Shown in pieces: positions 33,863-44,960 of a stretch of 64,000 nt of DNA. The notes under the pieces were generated by a model, which ran no database searches, was not told the DNA's origin, and was given only the letters and a program-made list of their open reading frames with translations. Position 1 is the stretch's first letter. Every line of letters starts with the position of its first letter. The stretch is taken from NCBI RefSeq assembly GCF_019393635.1, contig NC_057862.1:243770941-243834940 (forward strand). The letters are read 5' to 3'. The position numbers were made by a program, and so were the translations under genes. Source of the DNA: Dromiciops gliroides. Lineage: Eukaryota; Chordata; Mammalia; Microbiotheria; Microbiotheriidae.

Positions 33863-34505
33863 TGTAGGTCCTAATCTGCCCCCCCCCCCCCCGTTTTGGA
33901 GGGGGAAGCTAGCTAAAATCACTGGTAAATTCAGCGAGAGTTTAGTCTTTTAAAGATTTATTAAAATATATATTATAAATTAGTGGAGAGAGAGAGAGAG
34001 AGAGAGAGTGAAAGAGAGTGAGAGTGAGAGAGAGATTGAGATTGAGAGATTGAGAACAGATTCCTTATAGCATGGAAATCCTAACTTGGATCTATTTGGT
34101 ATAGCTAGAGAGAAAGAAACCTTCCTTTCCTAGCAGCCCACATGAAATCCCTCACTGCACCAAAAGTCCTGGATGACCAGGGGGACCCTCCTCTTTCTCC
34201 CGTCTGCCGCTACACCGGTTCCTTCACAAAAAAGAGCAAGAGGCAGCACCCTAACCTCCACTTCCTAGTTTCTCTCTCCCTCCCTGAAAGGGGAGGTCCT
34301 TCAAGCTGATTGGTTGAGAGTGGTCTCCTGCTGATGTCAGTAGTATACAGGCTCTGAAAACAACTCAGAGCCAGCCAGGTTTGGTCTCCATACAATCACC
34401 CTTAAGTAGGTACTTAGTTTCTCAGTCTCACCCAATTCAAACAATACTAAATCAATCCTCAGGTGGGACCCCTTGGTGTCTGCCAAATCCCATTATTTTA
34501 GCACA
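33863..34505 (-). mobile_element. solo LTR (antisense), family shared with 40.2 kb
   Basis: Reverse complement of the LTR at 40178-41089. The shared landmarks are TGYRSTAAAATAATGGG-like start, GTGAGAC(T/C)GAGAAACTGA, CAATCAGCTTGAAGGACCTC, CATGTGGGCTGCTAGGAAAGG and TTAGGACC(C/T)ACA end. AATAAA on the minus strand at 33957-33962. Contains a (GA)n tract. No clear target duplication. Confidence 0.8.
33986..34048. repeat. (GA)n-rich microsatellite inside the LTR
   Basis: Pure and interrupted GA units; absent at the matching place of the sister LTR. Confidence 0.85.
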
Positions 34506-35242
34506 GCCTTTTGTCCTTGACCTTGGCCTTTAAATCAGGAAGAATTACTTTCTTAATATTATTTCCATTTGAACCATTGTTAATATCCTTCCAGAATAAG
34601 AGGTACATAGTCTGCATATTAGAAATCACACCAAAAGAAAACATCATCAAGTAACTCGTTTATGGCTGGGATAAAAATTCTTAACCAAATAAGCAATAGA
34701 GGAAATCACAAAACAAAATAGATAAATCTTGGTTATACGAGGTTTTAAAATTTTTTTATGAACAAAATCTATGAAGCTAAGAGAAAAAGGAAATGATCAA
34801 CAAAATCTTTGTACCAGATACTACTGGGTCCAATAGCTAAGATAGGGACTGAACCCAGATAGATATATAAGACCAGTCATTTACCATTGAATAAATAATC
34901 AAATGATATGAACAATTCTCAGAAAAGATTATAGAATAATGACTACATTAAAGATTACTTCAAATGACTAAAAATAAGAGAAATACACATCATAATGACT
35001 CTTTGAGTCTCAAAGTCTTTGCCACCCTCAGAAGTGGTAGTGACACATAATAGAAAATAGTCAGTGCTGGAGGTGCCTTGGAAAGATAAGCACACTGTTG
35101 GTCTGTAAATTGGTCCACATTCTGGAAGGCGATTGAAGTTATGGTTATGGGGAGTTTTGTTTTTGAAGCCACTAAAATATCAATACTCATTGACCTGGAG
35201 ATCCTACTGGTATGTTCGTGTATGCACATGCTTGCTCGCTCT

Positions 35243-35261
35243 TGCTTGCTCTCTCTTGCTT

Positions 35262-35344
<83 letters not shown>
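35243..35344. repeat. compound (CT)n(CA)n microsatellite
   Basis: About 20 CT units run directly into about 23 CA units. Three overlapping ORFs across it are artefacts of the repeat. Confidence 0.95.
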
Positions 35345-35347
<3 letters not shown>

Positions 35348-35860
35348 ACAGCGAAAAGGTTCATATCAGCAAAATAGTCATTTATTGGAAGCAAAGTCAG
35401 TGTCCATCATTTGGGAGAGTAAACTATTTATTCATTTGTTCATGAATGATACAAAATATTGATTACTGGTCCATAAGAAATGACAAATATGAAGAATTCA
35501 GAGAAGCATGGTTAGACTTACCTAATTTGATTCAGAGTGAAGTAAGCAGAACAAAGAAAACAACATCCTATGATTATAACAGTGTAAAAGGGGGGAAAAA
35601 AAGAAAACAAGAAAGCAAAAGTGACCACTGTGTAATTATAGCAATCAAGTTTGACCTCAGAGAAGAGCTGGTAAAATGCAAATGTTTGGGATTAAGGGTT
35701 TGGAATGTTGTACATATTGTCAGGTAATGTTGAGGACTTGGTTGTGCTGCTTTGCTTTTTTACTTGCTCAATTTAATCTGTTATCAGGGATAACTCACTG
35801 CGTGTAGCAGAGGGAGATAAATATATGGAAATTAAGGTGATATTAAAAAAAGAAATTTAA

Positions 35861-36370
35861 AAAACAGGTTTTTGAGTTGTACTATAGTATTTAGAAGTAA
35901 TGAATAAATAGGAAAGTTTTATTCAATTTTGTAGGCTAAAGAGCACTGTTGTTTGATAACTGTTATAGTAGACATTTGAATAACACCTTTTTAATTACAG
36001 TAGTCTTAATGATTTTTGAGGATCTTCCAAGTGGTCCATAATCTATTGTCTTAAGGTTTAGAATATGTCTGTACCTTTGTTATTAGAAGGAATTGATAGA
36101 AGTTTGGTCAGTTATCAGGACTTAATAGACCTTTGTTCCTGTTCTGATAAATACATTTTCCCCTCCCTAACTGAAAACTGTTGGTGGAGGGGGGGCAGGG
36201 GAAGAGACCACAATAATGAACTGTTAACTTCAAATATTTGAGAATTGGATAAACACTAGACCCTGGTCTTGAAATATAGTAGTAGTTTTCTTTCACTTTA
36301 GTTTCTGATAAGAAAAAAACAATAGCAAGGTTACTTCTGTATCTCTCTTAACTGCATTAAAAATTTTTTT
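35861..36370. other. unassigned non-coding sequence
   Basis: No repeat recognised. Confidence 0.35.
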
Positions 36371-36376
36371 TTTTTA

Positions 36377-36511
36377 GTGAGGCAATTGGGGTTAAGTGAC
36401 TTGCCCAGGGTCACACAGCTAGTAAGTGTTAAGTGTCTGAGGCTGGATTTGAACTCAGGTACTCCTAACTCCAGGGCCGGTGCTCTATCCACTGTGCCAC
36501 CTAGCTGCCCC
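36377..36511 (-). mobile_element. tRNA-derived marsupial SINE
   Basis: Antisense copy, GTGAGGCAATTGGGG to CACCTAGCTGCCC. Confidence 0.92.
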
Positions 36512-36930
36512 TCTAGTGTCTTTTTTTTTTTTTTTTTAGTGTGTGCATTATTTTTTAGCTGCATTGATGGCATAAGGGAGTTTTTTTGCTTGGTGTTTTA
36601 ATGTTTATTTTTACGATTTTGTTAAATTTCTTCCCATTTCATAGAAAATCTTCCTTGCCTTTTGAATGGGCAACAATTTAGAAAACATATGTTTAGTTGG
36701 TTAGCATATGGACATTTGACTGTGTCATGTTAGACTTTGAATTCTTAACTCAGTTTTGAATTTCTCTTATCTGGACTTTTCAAGTTAGGTATTGTAAAAA
36801 TATTTTAACTAGTTTACTGGCCTAATTTGGGAGGGAGGCAATAATCTGACTGGGGTACTTAATCTGGGACTGTTGATTGTTTGGTTATCTGACTGCTATT
36901 ATTTTAATATGGGCCATTTATAAAGTTCCA
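36512..36930. other. unassigned non-coding sequence
   Basis: AT-rich spacer before the LTR. Confidence 0.35.
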
Positions 36931-36936
36931 CCACAC

Positions 36937-37997
36937 TGCTCCACTCCCAAAATTGATAAGCAAAAGATTAAGAAGCCTCTTAACTAAATAATCAAAGCAG
37001 AGTTTATTTATGAGATACAATTTTACATTAAGAATACAGAGAAATTTAAAAAGGGGGGGCAGCTAGATGGCACAGTGGTTAGAGCACCGGCCCTGGATTC
37101 GGGAGTACCTGAGTTCAAATCTGGCCTCAGACACTTGACACTTAGCAGCTGTGTGACCCTGGGAAAGTCACTTAACCCCCATTGCCTCCCCCCCCCAAAA
37201 AAAAAAAGAATACAGGGAAATAAAATGTACAGCCTGACTGCATTCCAGCACGTCTCTTTCCACCTGCTGCACCTGGAACTTTTTTAGCCTCCTCCTGCAT
37301 ACCAACGGACCTTTTTCTAGCATTCTCCTAGTGTTCCAGCAGCCCCCCTGGCCTCCTTGCTTTCTCCAACTTCACTTTCTCCAACCTGTACCCTGTACTG
37401 ACCGCTTCTGTGCTCTCCGTTGCCCCCCAGTTTCTCTAACCTCCTGTACCGTCTCCTCCTCTCTTTACGTAGCCACAGTCTCCTTAGTGTCCTTGTAGTC
37501 CCTTCCTCTCCATTTCTCTCCAACCTTTTAACCTTCCAGCCTCTCCCTTGCTCCTAGTCCTTCTGCATTCTCCCTTTATATATGTTCCTTCTCACCCCTC
37601 AAATCTCGGGCTCTCTGCGCCCCCACACACACCAAGCTAATCCGTCAGCCGCAGTAAGGCTGCAGCTGGGGGGGACGCTCAAGCCTCCCGTGTGTACCAC
37701 ACCCAGGGCTCCTGGGGCCCATGCCCCCTGCTGTGTGCCCAGGGACCTCTGCATGGGCTACGCCAGAGGCTGGCCTGGATGAGCCCGGGATCTCTCGGAT
37801 AGATCTGCTCAGGGTGGAGGGAGCTGAGGCTTTTCCCCTAGCTCTCTGACCTGGGATCTCAGCCCACAGGACTTTTTGGCTCAGCTGAAGCAGAGTGGGA
37901 GGGGCACCAGCCCCTCACACAGAAAAAACCTTGAGGTCCCATGGCTTTTTAATCTCAGCCCAAAGGTAGGGTCCCCAAACCAAAATAAATTTCCACA
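36937..37997 (-). mobile_element. large solo LTR (antisense) with TATA box and poly(A) signal
   Basis: Read on the minus strand, it starts near TGTGGAAATTTATTTTGG. A GC-rich U3 follows (37600-37900), then a TATA box TATATAAAGGGA (37572-37584 complemented), an R/U5-like purine-rich stretch and AATAAA (37003-37008 complemented). It ends near GGAGTGGAGCA. A SINE sits in the 3' part. Ends are approximate and no clear TSD was found. Confidence 0.7.
37054..37205 (+). mobile_element. tRNA-derived SINE inside the LTR
   Basis: Sense copy. AAGAATACAGAGAAAT before it and AAGAATACAGGGAAAT after it are its target duplication. Confidence 0.93.
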
Positions 37998-38830
37998 CTA
38001 TCAGAAATTACTACATCTCAACAGTCAACCAATAAGCATTTGTTAAGCGCCTAACTGGAAAACTTTGCTGAGCTCTGAGAACACAAAGGGGCTTGATCTA
38101 AATGGCCTCTGATGGTCCCCAGATTTTTTTATTATATCTTGAAAAGATGGTAGGTGTCAAATGAGTGGGGGTTTTTTTGTTTTGTTTTGTTCTTGTTTCT
38201 AAAAGGTGAGGGAGATCCATGCACATCTGTAGGTAGCAGGGAAAACAATCTACTAGTAAACTGGGAGAGATGGAATTTTAGATTGGGGGGTAGAAATGGG
38301 ATCAAGGGGTACATACAGAAGTTGTCCTTGGTGGGGAGAATAGCTACTTCATAATCAGTGACTAGAATAAAGAAGGAGAGAACAGGGAGTGAGGTCAAGG
38401 GGTAAAACAAGGCTACTACAGAAGTTGCAATGAGGACTCTGATTTTTATGAAAGTTTAAAATATGCACACTGGATCAGTTTCTCCTTCTCACCCAATTCC
38501 TATATCTGGTAGCAAATGACTCTCCAGATGAATGATGACAATCTTTTAAACCCAGCATCCACATTAGTTAGAGAAAAAGGGGAAAAAACTCATTCACAAA
38601 ATTTAAGTGTCCAAGAGACATTTCTTGGAGGATATTATTTACAGCTAATTGGAGACATGAGAGGATTGCTCCTGTAGAAGAAAAAAAAAATTAATACCGT
38701 ACCTCTATACTTGAGGCATATGTGTCAGGAACAATTTTTTAAAAAATTAACATTATTCTAAATTGAAACATTCTGCTTGGAGAGAAATGTCCAACTAGCT
38801 CTACCTTTATATACTTAGAAATCTAACACA
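37998..38830. other. unassigned sequence with a segment also found at 33.4 kb
   Basis: Non-coding. From about 38535 to 38760 it shares phrases with 33440-33580 (see findings), so part is an unrecognised interspersed repeat. Confidence 0.45.
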
Positions 38831-38988
38831 GGGGTAACTAGATGGCGCAGTGGATAGAGCACTGGCCCTGGAGTCAGGAGTACCTGAGTTCAAATCTGGC
38901 CTCAGACACTTGACACTTACTACCTGTGTGACCCTGAGCATGTCATTTGACCCCAATTGCCTCACTTAAAAAAAAGAAAGAAAGAAAG
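38831..38988 (+). mobile_element. tRNA-derived marsupial SINE
   Basis: Sense copy with target duplication AAATCTAACACA (38819-38830 and 38989-39000). Confidence 0.94.
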
Positions 38989-39000
38989 AAATCTAACACA

Positions 39001-39925
39001 ACATAGTTTGAACTAACATTTATATAGAAATCTTGAACCCCGAAAAGGTCACAGTATGACTTAACCTCCTTAATCACTAAATTCCCTCTTTTATGGTCCC
39101 CTCAAAGGTTCAAAAGAACTGCCCCCCCAATCAATACCCCAGTTCTTTCACAATGGTGTAAAAGAGAGCATTCCCTTTATGTGCATCATAAATCTTAATC
39201 CCTGGGTTGGAGAAGGCATTGATCTTAATTAACCAGATGAGACATTTCTTTTGTTCTAAATTTGGTTACCATTTTCCATAGGCCCTTAGCTTTTGGTTTT
39301 GATCTTTCACACACTGTCTTAAAGGGAAAAGTCTAAGAAAGATACTAAGCTAGAAAGATGTTTCTTCATATTTCTAGTTCAATGAAAATGAGGATTTTAA
39401 TGTGCCACTGGGCTGCATCCTCCAAATCTGGGTGCAGATTAAGGTGATATGATGATGTGACAGTTCCTCCAATATGACTTTCCCTCTTTCTCCTTAATCT
39501 AGACAGTTTCCCGTCATTGACATGGATTAGAGATGTTCCCTATTCTGGGGTGTTCCAAGATGATTAGTTGCTACCTCAGCTTCTAAATCTATGTCTTAAG
39601 ATCTTTGAATAGTGGAATTAAAAGGTATAAGAGTCTGGGGATGAAGTTTTTTCTAATTTACTTAAGGTTGGCTAACACTAGAAGGACTGGAATATAAGAA
39701 TACCTTGAGGACTAAGTTGCATCAATTAATGTAGCATTTTTTATGCATAAAGCAAAGAAAATAGAGATGAGATAGGAATTTTTATTTCAAAGTAAAATTA
39801 TAATAACATTTTTGCATCCTTTGCTACACCTGGTTTTCCTACAGTGCTAACCATGGATGATCCCAGGTACTGTGGGAATATTTAGTTCTAGGTAGACACT
39901 TAATCCATGAAATTATAATCGGAGA
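39001..39925. other. unassigned non-coding sequence
   Basis: 39010-39060 again resembles 33675-33720. The remainder is unassigned. Confidence 0.35.
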
Positions 39926-40076
39926 GGGGCAGCTAGGTGGCACAGTGAATAAAGCACTGGCCCTGGATTCAGGAGGACCTGAGTTCAAATCCGGCCTCAG
40001 ACACTTGACATTTATTTAGCTGTGTGACCCTGGGCACATCACTTAACCCTCATTGCCCTGCCAAAAAACAAAAACA
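39926..40076 (+). mobile_element. tRNA-derived marsupial SINE
   Basis: Sense copy with duplication AAATTATAATCGGAGA / AAATTATAATTGGAGA. Confidence 0.94.
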
Positions 40077-40650
40077 AAATTATAATTGGAGAAATAAGAA
40101 TAGACTCCTACATCTGGTTTTAGAGGTGAAAGAAATTAATAGTTAAAGACACATAAGTGTATAGGAAAGTAGCCAGCTGTGATAAAATAATGGGGCCCCA
40201 ACTGAAGATTGATTTAGAATTGATTGAATTGGGTGAGACCGAGAAACTGACAGAGAACCTACCTAAGAATGATTAAATCGAGACCACACCTGGGCTGGCC
40301 TGAGTGGGGTGTTGTTCTCAGAGGCTATGGACTACGACATCAACAGGAGAACACTCTTAACCAATCAGCTTGAAGGACCTCTCTTTTTGGAGGGGGAGAC
40401 AGGAAGTAGGAAGGTGAGGGTGGCTCGCTGGATCGCACTCTTTTTCATTCAGACTTTGGCTTGGCGACAGAGAGAGAAGCAGCTGAGGATCTCTCCCTTT
40501 TCGTCCGGGACATTGGCTTGGCGGGAGAACTTCATGTGGGCTGCTAGGAAAGGAGGGTTTTCTCTCTGGCTACACCGAATAGATCTAAGCTAGAATTTTC
40601 CATTCTATAAGGGATCTGTTCCCAACCTCTCTTCACTAAATTCTTTTTTT

Positions 40651-40808
40651 GGCGGGGGGGGGGGGGGGGGGGGGGGACGACACTGAGGGTTAAGTGACTT
40701 GCCCAAGGTCATCCAGCTAGTAAGTGACAAGTGTCTGAGGTCCGATTTGAATTCAGGTCCTCCTGAATCCAGGGCCAGTGCTCTATCCACTGTGCCACCT
40801 AGCTGCCT
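40651..40808 (-). mobile_element. tRNA-derived SINE (first of a stacked pair in the LTR)
   Basis: Antisense copy preceded by a run of about 22 G. The flanking target reads CTTCACTAAATTCTTTT. Confidence 0.92.
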
Positions 40809-40829
40809 CCTCTTCACTCACTTCTTTTT

Positions 40830-40967
40830 GGGGGGGGGGCAATGGGGGTTAAGTGACTTGCCCACGGTCACACAGCTAGTAAGTGTCAAGGGTCTGAGGC
40901 CGGATTTGAACTCAGGTACTCCTTAATCCAGGGCCGGTGCTTTAACCACTGGGCCATCTAGCTGCCC
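40830..40967 (-). mobile_element. tRNA-derived SINE (second of a stacked pair in the LTR)
   Basis: Antisense copy. The same target, CTTCACT(A/C)A(C)TTCT, appears at 40630, 40811 and 40968. Confidence 0.92.
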
Positions 40968-41089
40968 CTTCACTAACTTCTAATACTCTTTAATAAATAC
41001 TTAAAAGCCTAAATACTTTCTGAATTTATCAGTAAATCTTAGCTAGTTCCCCCCCCCAAAAAATTGGAGGGGGCAGGTTAGGACCCACA

Positions 41090-41590
41090 TTATATTACTG
41101 TGTGATGTTTAAAATTTAAAGTCTTTTCAGGGGGGGAAAAAGCCTTTTAAATTGCCTGGCTATTTCTAATAACATTGGGTTATTCTTTTAAGCAAGGATC
41201 AAAGATCTTATGAAGGTGCTTATGTTTTTTTCCTTCTTGGATTCTACATATAAATGCTAATTTTAACGAAAGCTAGGGAAAGGTAATAAACTTCCAAAAC
41301 ACAGATCCTAATAGGGGAGAAAGGTCTATGTGTGCATGTGTGTATTTTCTAGCAAGCAATATTTAATTTATATTCTGCAGAGTAAGAAAGGATAGGACTT
41401 ATGGTTTATAAATTCTAAAATACAAGCCTATCCTTTAAACACGTAATAAGAAGGCTCTACCAACTAGAAATGATTCATAATAGTCATAGTTTTAGGGGGT
41501 CCTGTAGCAAGGAGTCTGAGAATGTAAAAATGGAGAAGAGGGAACTCAGTGAATGGGAAAGAGGTGGTGTGGGATACTTGAGGAAAAATA
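41090..41590. other. unassigned non-coding sequence
   Basis: Nothing recognised. Confidence 0.35.
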
Positions 41591-41593
41591 AGT

Positions 41594-42235
41594 TTTGGAA
41601 TAGCTATTATGGGATGTACAATAGACTCAGGGTGGTGGCAAAGAATTGGAAATCAAGGGAATGCCCATCAGTTGGGGAATGGCTAAACAAGTTGTGGTAT
41701 ATGAATGTAATGTAATACTATTGTTCTGTAAGAAACAATGAGCAGGAGGAGTTCAGAGAAACCTGGAAGGACTTACGTGAACTAATGCTGACTGAGAGGA
41801 GCAGAACCAGGAGAACATTGTACACAGTAACAGTAACATTCTGTGATGAACAATGGTGATAGACTTGGCTCCTCTCCGTAGTGCAATGATCCAAAACATT
41901 TCCAAAGAACTCAAGATAGAGTGTGTTCTCAACATCCAGAAAAAAGAACTGTGGATTCCGAATGCAGATTGAACCATACTGTTTCTACTTTTGGACTCTT
42001 TTTTTCCTTTTTCTTTGAGGTTTTTTCCTTGTACTCTGTTCTTTCACAAGATGACTAATGCAGAAATATGTTTAATGTGATTGCACATATATAACCTATA
42101 TCAGATTCCTTTCCATCTTGGGGAGGAGGGAGGATGGGAGAAAAATTTGGAACTAAAAATCCTATGAAAACAAATGTTGAAAACTTTCCTTATATGTAAC
42201 TGGAAAATAATAAAATACTTTTATTTATTTTTTTA
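41594..42235 (+). mobile_element. 5'-truncated L1 (sense), ORF2 end and 3' UTR
   Basis: GGAATGCCCATCAGTTGGGG, GAGCAGGAGGAGTTCAGAG, CAATGATCCAAAACATTTCC and a terminal GGAAAATAATAAAATAC. The sense frame corresponds to the CPS-GEWLNKLWYM segment at the L1 ORF2 C-terminus. Confidence 0.9.
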
Positions 42236-42250
42236 AAAACCCACCAAAAC

Positions 42251-42415
42251 GGGGCAGCTAGGTGGTGCAGTGGATAAAGCACCGGTCCTGGATTCAGGAG
42301 TACCTGAGTTCAAATCCTGCCTCAGACACTTAACACTTACTAGCTGTGTGACCCTGGGCAAGTCACTTAACCCCCATTGCCTCACTAAAAACAAAACAAA
42401 ACAAAACAACAACAA
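42251..42415 (+). mobile_element. tRNA-derived marsupial SINE
   Basis: Sense copy directly after the L1 3' end. AAACCCACCAAAAC before and AAAACCACCAAAAC after. (AAC)n-type tail. Confidence 0.92.
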
Positions 42416-42604
42416 CAACAAAAACCACCAAAACATTGGGGGGGGGGGAAGCCTCAGGGAATAATAACATCACCTTGTAACTACCATACAATAAAAGCTC
42501 TAACTAGAAAACCAGAAGCTTCTTCCATTTACTAGTCTGGGAGATAAATTAAGGGAAAGGTTAAAGAGGGGAGATTTATGATCTAATATCCAATTTTAAA
42601 TTTA

Positions 42605-42728
42605 AAGTCTATCACCATTGTTCATCACACAATGTTACTGTTACTGTGTGCAATGTTCTCCTGGTTCTGCTCCTCTCAGTCAGCATTAGTTCATGTAAGT
42701 CCTTCCAGGTTTCTCTGAACTCCTTGGT
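42605..42728 (-). mobile_element. L1 fragment (antisense), inverted partner of 41.75 kb
   Basis: GTCTATCACCATTGTTCATC to TTTCTCTGAACTCCTTGG is the near-identical complement of part of the sense L1 just upstream. Confidence 0.85.
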
Positions 42729-43019
42729 GAATTTTGGGCCCATTCGAAATTAGGTGAAATAAATTTGTAGTTTATCCATTGCTTATGTTGACTTCTTCTA
42801 GGTCTCTTCAGTAGCAAGTGAGCAGAATCAGAGGAAGTAGATTATGAGAATAATGAGTTTTGTAAAGCATGAGTGGCAGCATAATAAGAGATACTGTATA
42901 GTAGCGAACTGTTTAACTATAGGGTCTTAATTGTCAAAGAAGGAATGTAAGCCTTGAAGGGTACTGTCATGGAGGGAGGAAAGTGATCATAGGCTTTGGA
43001 GTGATAAGGGGCCATCACC

Positions 43020-43560
43020 ATATGTTGTTGTTCCTCCATTTTTGAAGAGGACCGATAACATCATGAGTGATGTCTTGACTCGCATGTTAATTGGATTGGA
43101 GGCAGAGTCGTGCAGAGTTGTCAGCTTCATTCTCTCTCTCACTGTCATCAGAATCCAGTGGCAAGACAAACATCAGGAAGACTGGAGATGGCCCGGGATG
43201 TGGTGGATGACCTTCCCATCTTCTGTGTCCATCCCATCTCTAAATGCTCCACGGTTGCCTGCTTCAGCTGCCTTCATGGCTGTTGGAACAAATTGTTCTC
43301 ACCCACCCGTTTCACTAGGGGAGGTCTTCACATTCTTAGGGTAGACATCTCCCTAACTCACTAGGGTAGGTTTGTGGTTTGTCTTCAATCTGGTTTAGTC
43401 CATCTGCTGAGATGGTTTTACCAGGGTGTGACTGCTGAGTATGTTACAGTTTCTTGGAGCCACAGATGAGAGTTGGGTGAATGTGGATACCAAAAGTAGA
43501 TGAGCAACCCTGAAAAGGGCTTGGCAGCCTACACACCAAAGGTTCTAGTCCTAGTCTTCT
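43020..43560 (-). mobile_element. marsupial interspersed repeat ('AAGAGGACC' family)
   Basis: GAAGAGGACCGATAACATC, TTGATTGG-like AATTGGATTGGAGGCAGAG, ATCCAGTGGCAAGACAAAC and TTGGAACAAATTGTTCTC belong to a repeat whose outer part is also the tail of the composite SINE at 55.5 kb, there inverted. I do not know its formal name. Confidence 0.6.
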
Positions 43561-43733
43561 AGTAGAACAGTGAAGTTTGGAGTGAAAGGGAATACTGAGT
43601 CAGTGTACTTGACTCCTTGAGAAAGGAGAGAATGACCCAGTAGATAATTGCCAACAGGACCTGGAATGATTTATGCATTTGGATAGATTAGACCTCAAAG
43701 GAGAGGTTATTTTGTTTTGTTTTTTGTTTTTTA

Positions 43734-43866
43734 GTGAGGCAATTGGGGTTAAGTGACTTGCTCAGGGTCACACAGCTAGCAAGTGTTGTGTCTGAGGCCG
43801 AATTTGAACTCGGGTACTCCCGACTCCAGGGTCGGTGCTCTATCCACTGCGCCATCTAGCTGCCCC
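43734..43866 (-). mobile_element. tRNA-derived marsupial SINE
   Basis: Antisense copy with target duplication GAGAGGTTATTTTGT (43701-43715 and 43867-43881). Confidence 0.94.
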
Positions 43867-44202
43867 GAGAGGTTATTTTGTCATAATAGTAGAGAGAGGG
43901 TCTGAAAGTGGGAAGGGGAAACAAAGAATTTTCTAACTACTCTTCCAGGACCATTGTTGTAGGAAGGGGCTGAGCAGGAGGGGTATAAGTTATGAGAGAA
44001 GCTACAATCAGCACTGAAAAGGATGGCTACAGATTCATTCATTGTCTTTTAGAGAAAACTGGGTCTTGATGAATTGACAGAAGATAGAAGGAACATGGGA
44101 AGGAGGGGAGTTGTGAGTAGAGATGAGCAAACAAATAAAATGAGGATGTCGTCTTCTGGGAAAGAAAAGACTGGAGATGATATTCTTTTTGTTTTTGTTT
44201 TT

Positions 44203-44338
44203 GTGGGGCAATGGGGGTTAAGTGACTTGCCCAGGGTCACACAGCTAGTAAGTACCAAGTGTCTGAGGCCAGACTTGAACTCAGGTACTCTTGAATCCAG
44301 GACTGGTGCTTTATCCACTGCGCCATCTAGCTGCCCCC
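44203..44338 (-). mobile_element. tRNA-derived marsupial SINE
   Basis: Antisense copy flanked by GATGATATTCTT and AATGATATTCTT. Confidence 0.93.
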
Positions 44339-44349
44339 TAATGATATTC

Positions 44350-44960
44350 TTATATTCAGTTCATCAAACATTTATTAAATACCTACTGTATGAAGGCCTT
44401 TTACCGCTAGTCTGCAGATGTAAAGATGAAGAAAGTTCCTGTTCTCTTGGAGTTTAAAGCTTAGCAAGAGAGAGGGAAGACAGAGAAACAGGGTAGCTCT
44501 AGTAAAAGTTATGTGAATACATAGGAGATGCCTAGAAGTATAAGGCATTTTTGGAGGGGAAGGTTGCTTGTTAAGAGGGCTAGAGAAGACAATGTGGGGG
44601 AGGTGACACCTAAGTGATTTTCACAAAGGTGCAGAGAAGCAGGATGAGACACCAGGGAATAATTCAATTTAGCTGGAATGGGGCGTGCAGGAAAGTAGAT
44701 GATATGAAATAGGGCTGGAGCAGCAGATGGGAGCCAGATTCTGGAGAGCTTTGAATCCCACACTAAGTAGGCTATGTCTTATTTTGTATAAGGGAACATG
44801 AAGCCACGGAAGTCATTTGAGCAGGTGAATGAGAGAGAGAAATATGTTAGGAGTATTCCTTTATCGGCAGCATGAAGGATGAAATTGATTGAATAAATGA
44901 AATGGAGGGGAGGAAAGGAAATGTCAGTTATGAGACTTTGTTGTTTTAGGCAACAGGTAA
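44350..44960 (-). mobile_element. L2-type LINE 3' region (antisense)
   Basis: TCAAACATTTATTAAATACC tail, TTCCTGTTCTCTTGGAG, TGGGAGCCAGATTCTGGAG, AGCTTTGAATCCCACAC and GAAGTCATTTGAGCAGG: antisense L2. Confidence 0.6.

Larger units (their letters stand above)
33320..35860 (+). mobile_element. old L1 (sense), split by an LTR and a microsatellite
   Basis: 33330-33480 translates in part to PFPDLKLG and TIWY, an L1 ORF2 C-terminal region. 34600-35860 continues with ATTTACCATTGAATAAATAATC, then GACCTGGAGATCCTACTGG and GATTCAGAGTGAAGTAAGC. Highly diverged. Assigning 33500-33860 to this element is uncertain. Confidence 0.55.
40178..41089 (+). mobile_element. solo LTR (sense) with two nested SINEs
   Basis: TGTGATAAAATAATGGGG start, TTAGGACCCACA end, AATAAA at 40992-40997. 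Without the SINEs it is about 0.6 kb and matches the antisense LTR at 33.9 kb along its length. No gag, pol or env next to it. Confidence 0.82.

Noticed and set aside
35133..35462. Three overlapping plus ORFs with Ser-Leu and Thr-His runs
   Set aside because: Translation of the (CT)n(CA)n microsatellite in three frames.
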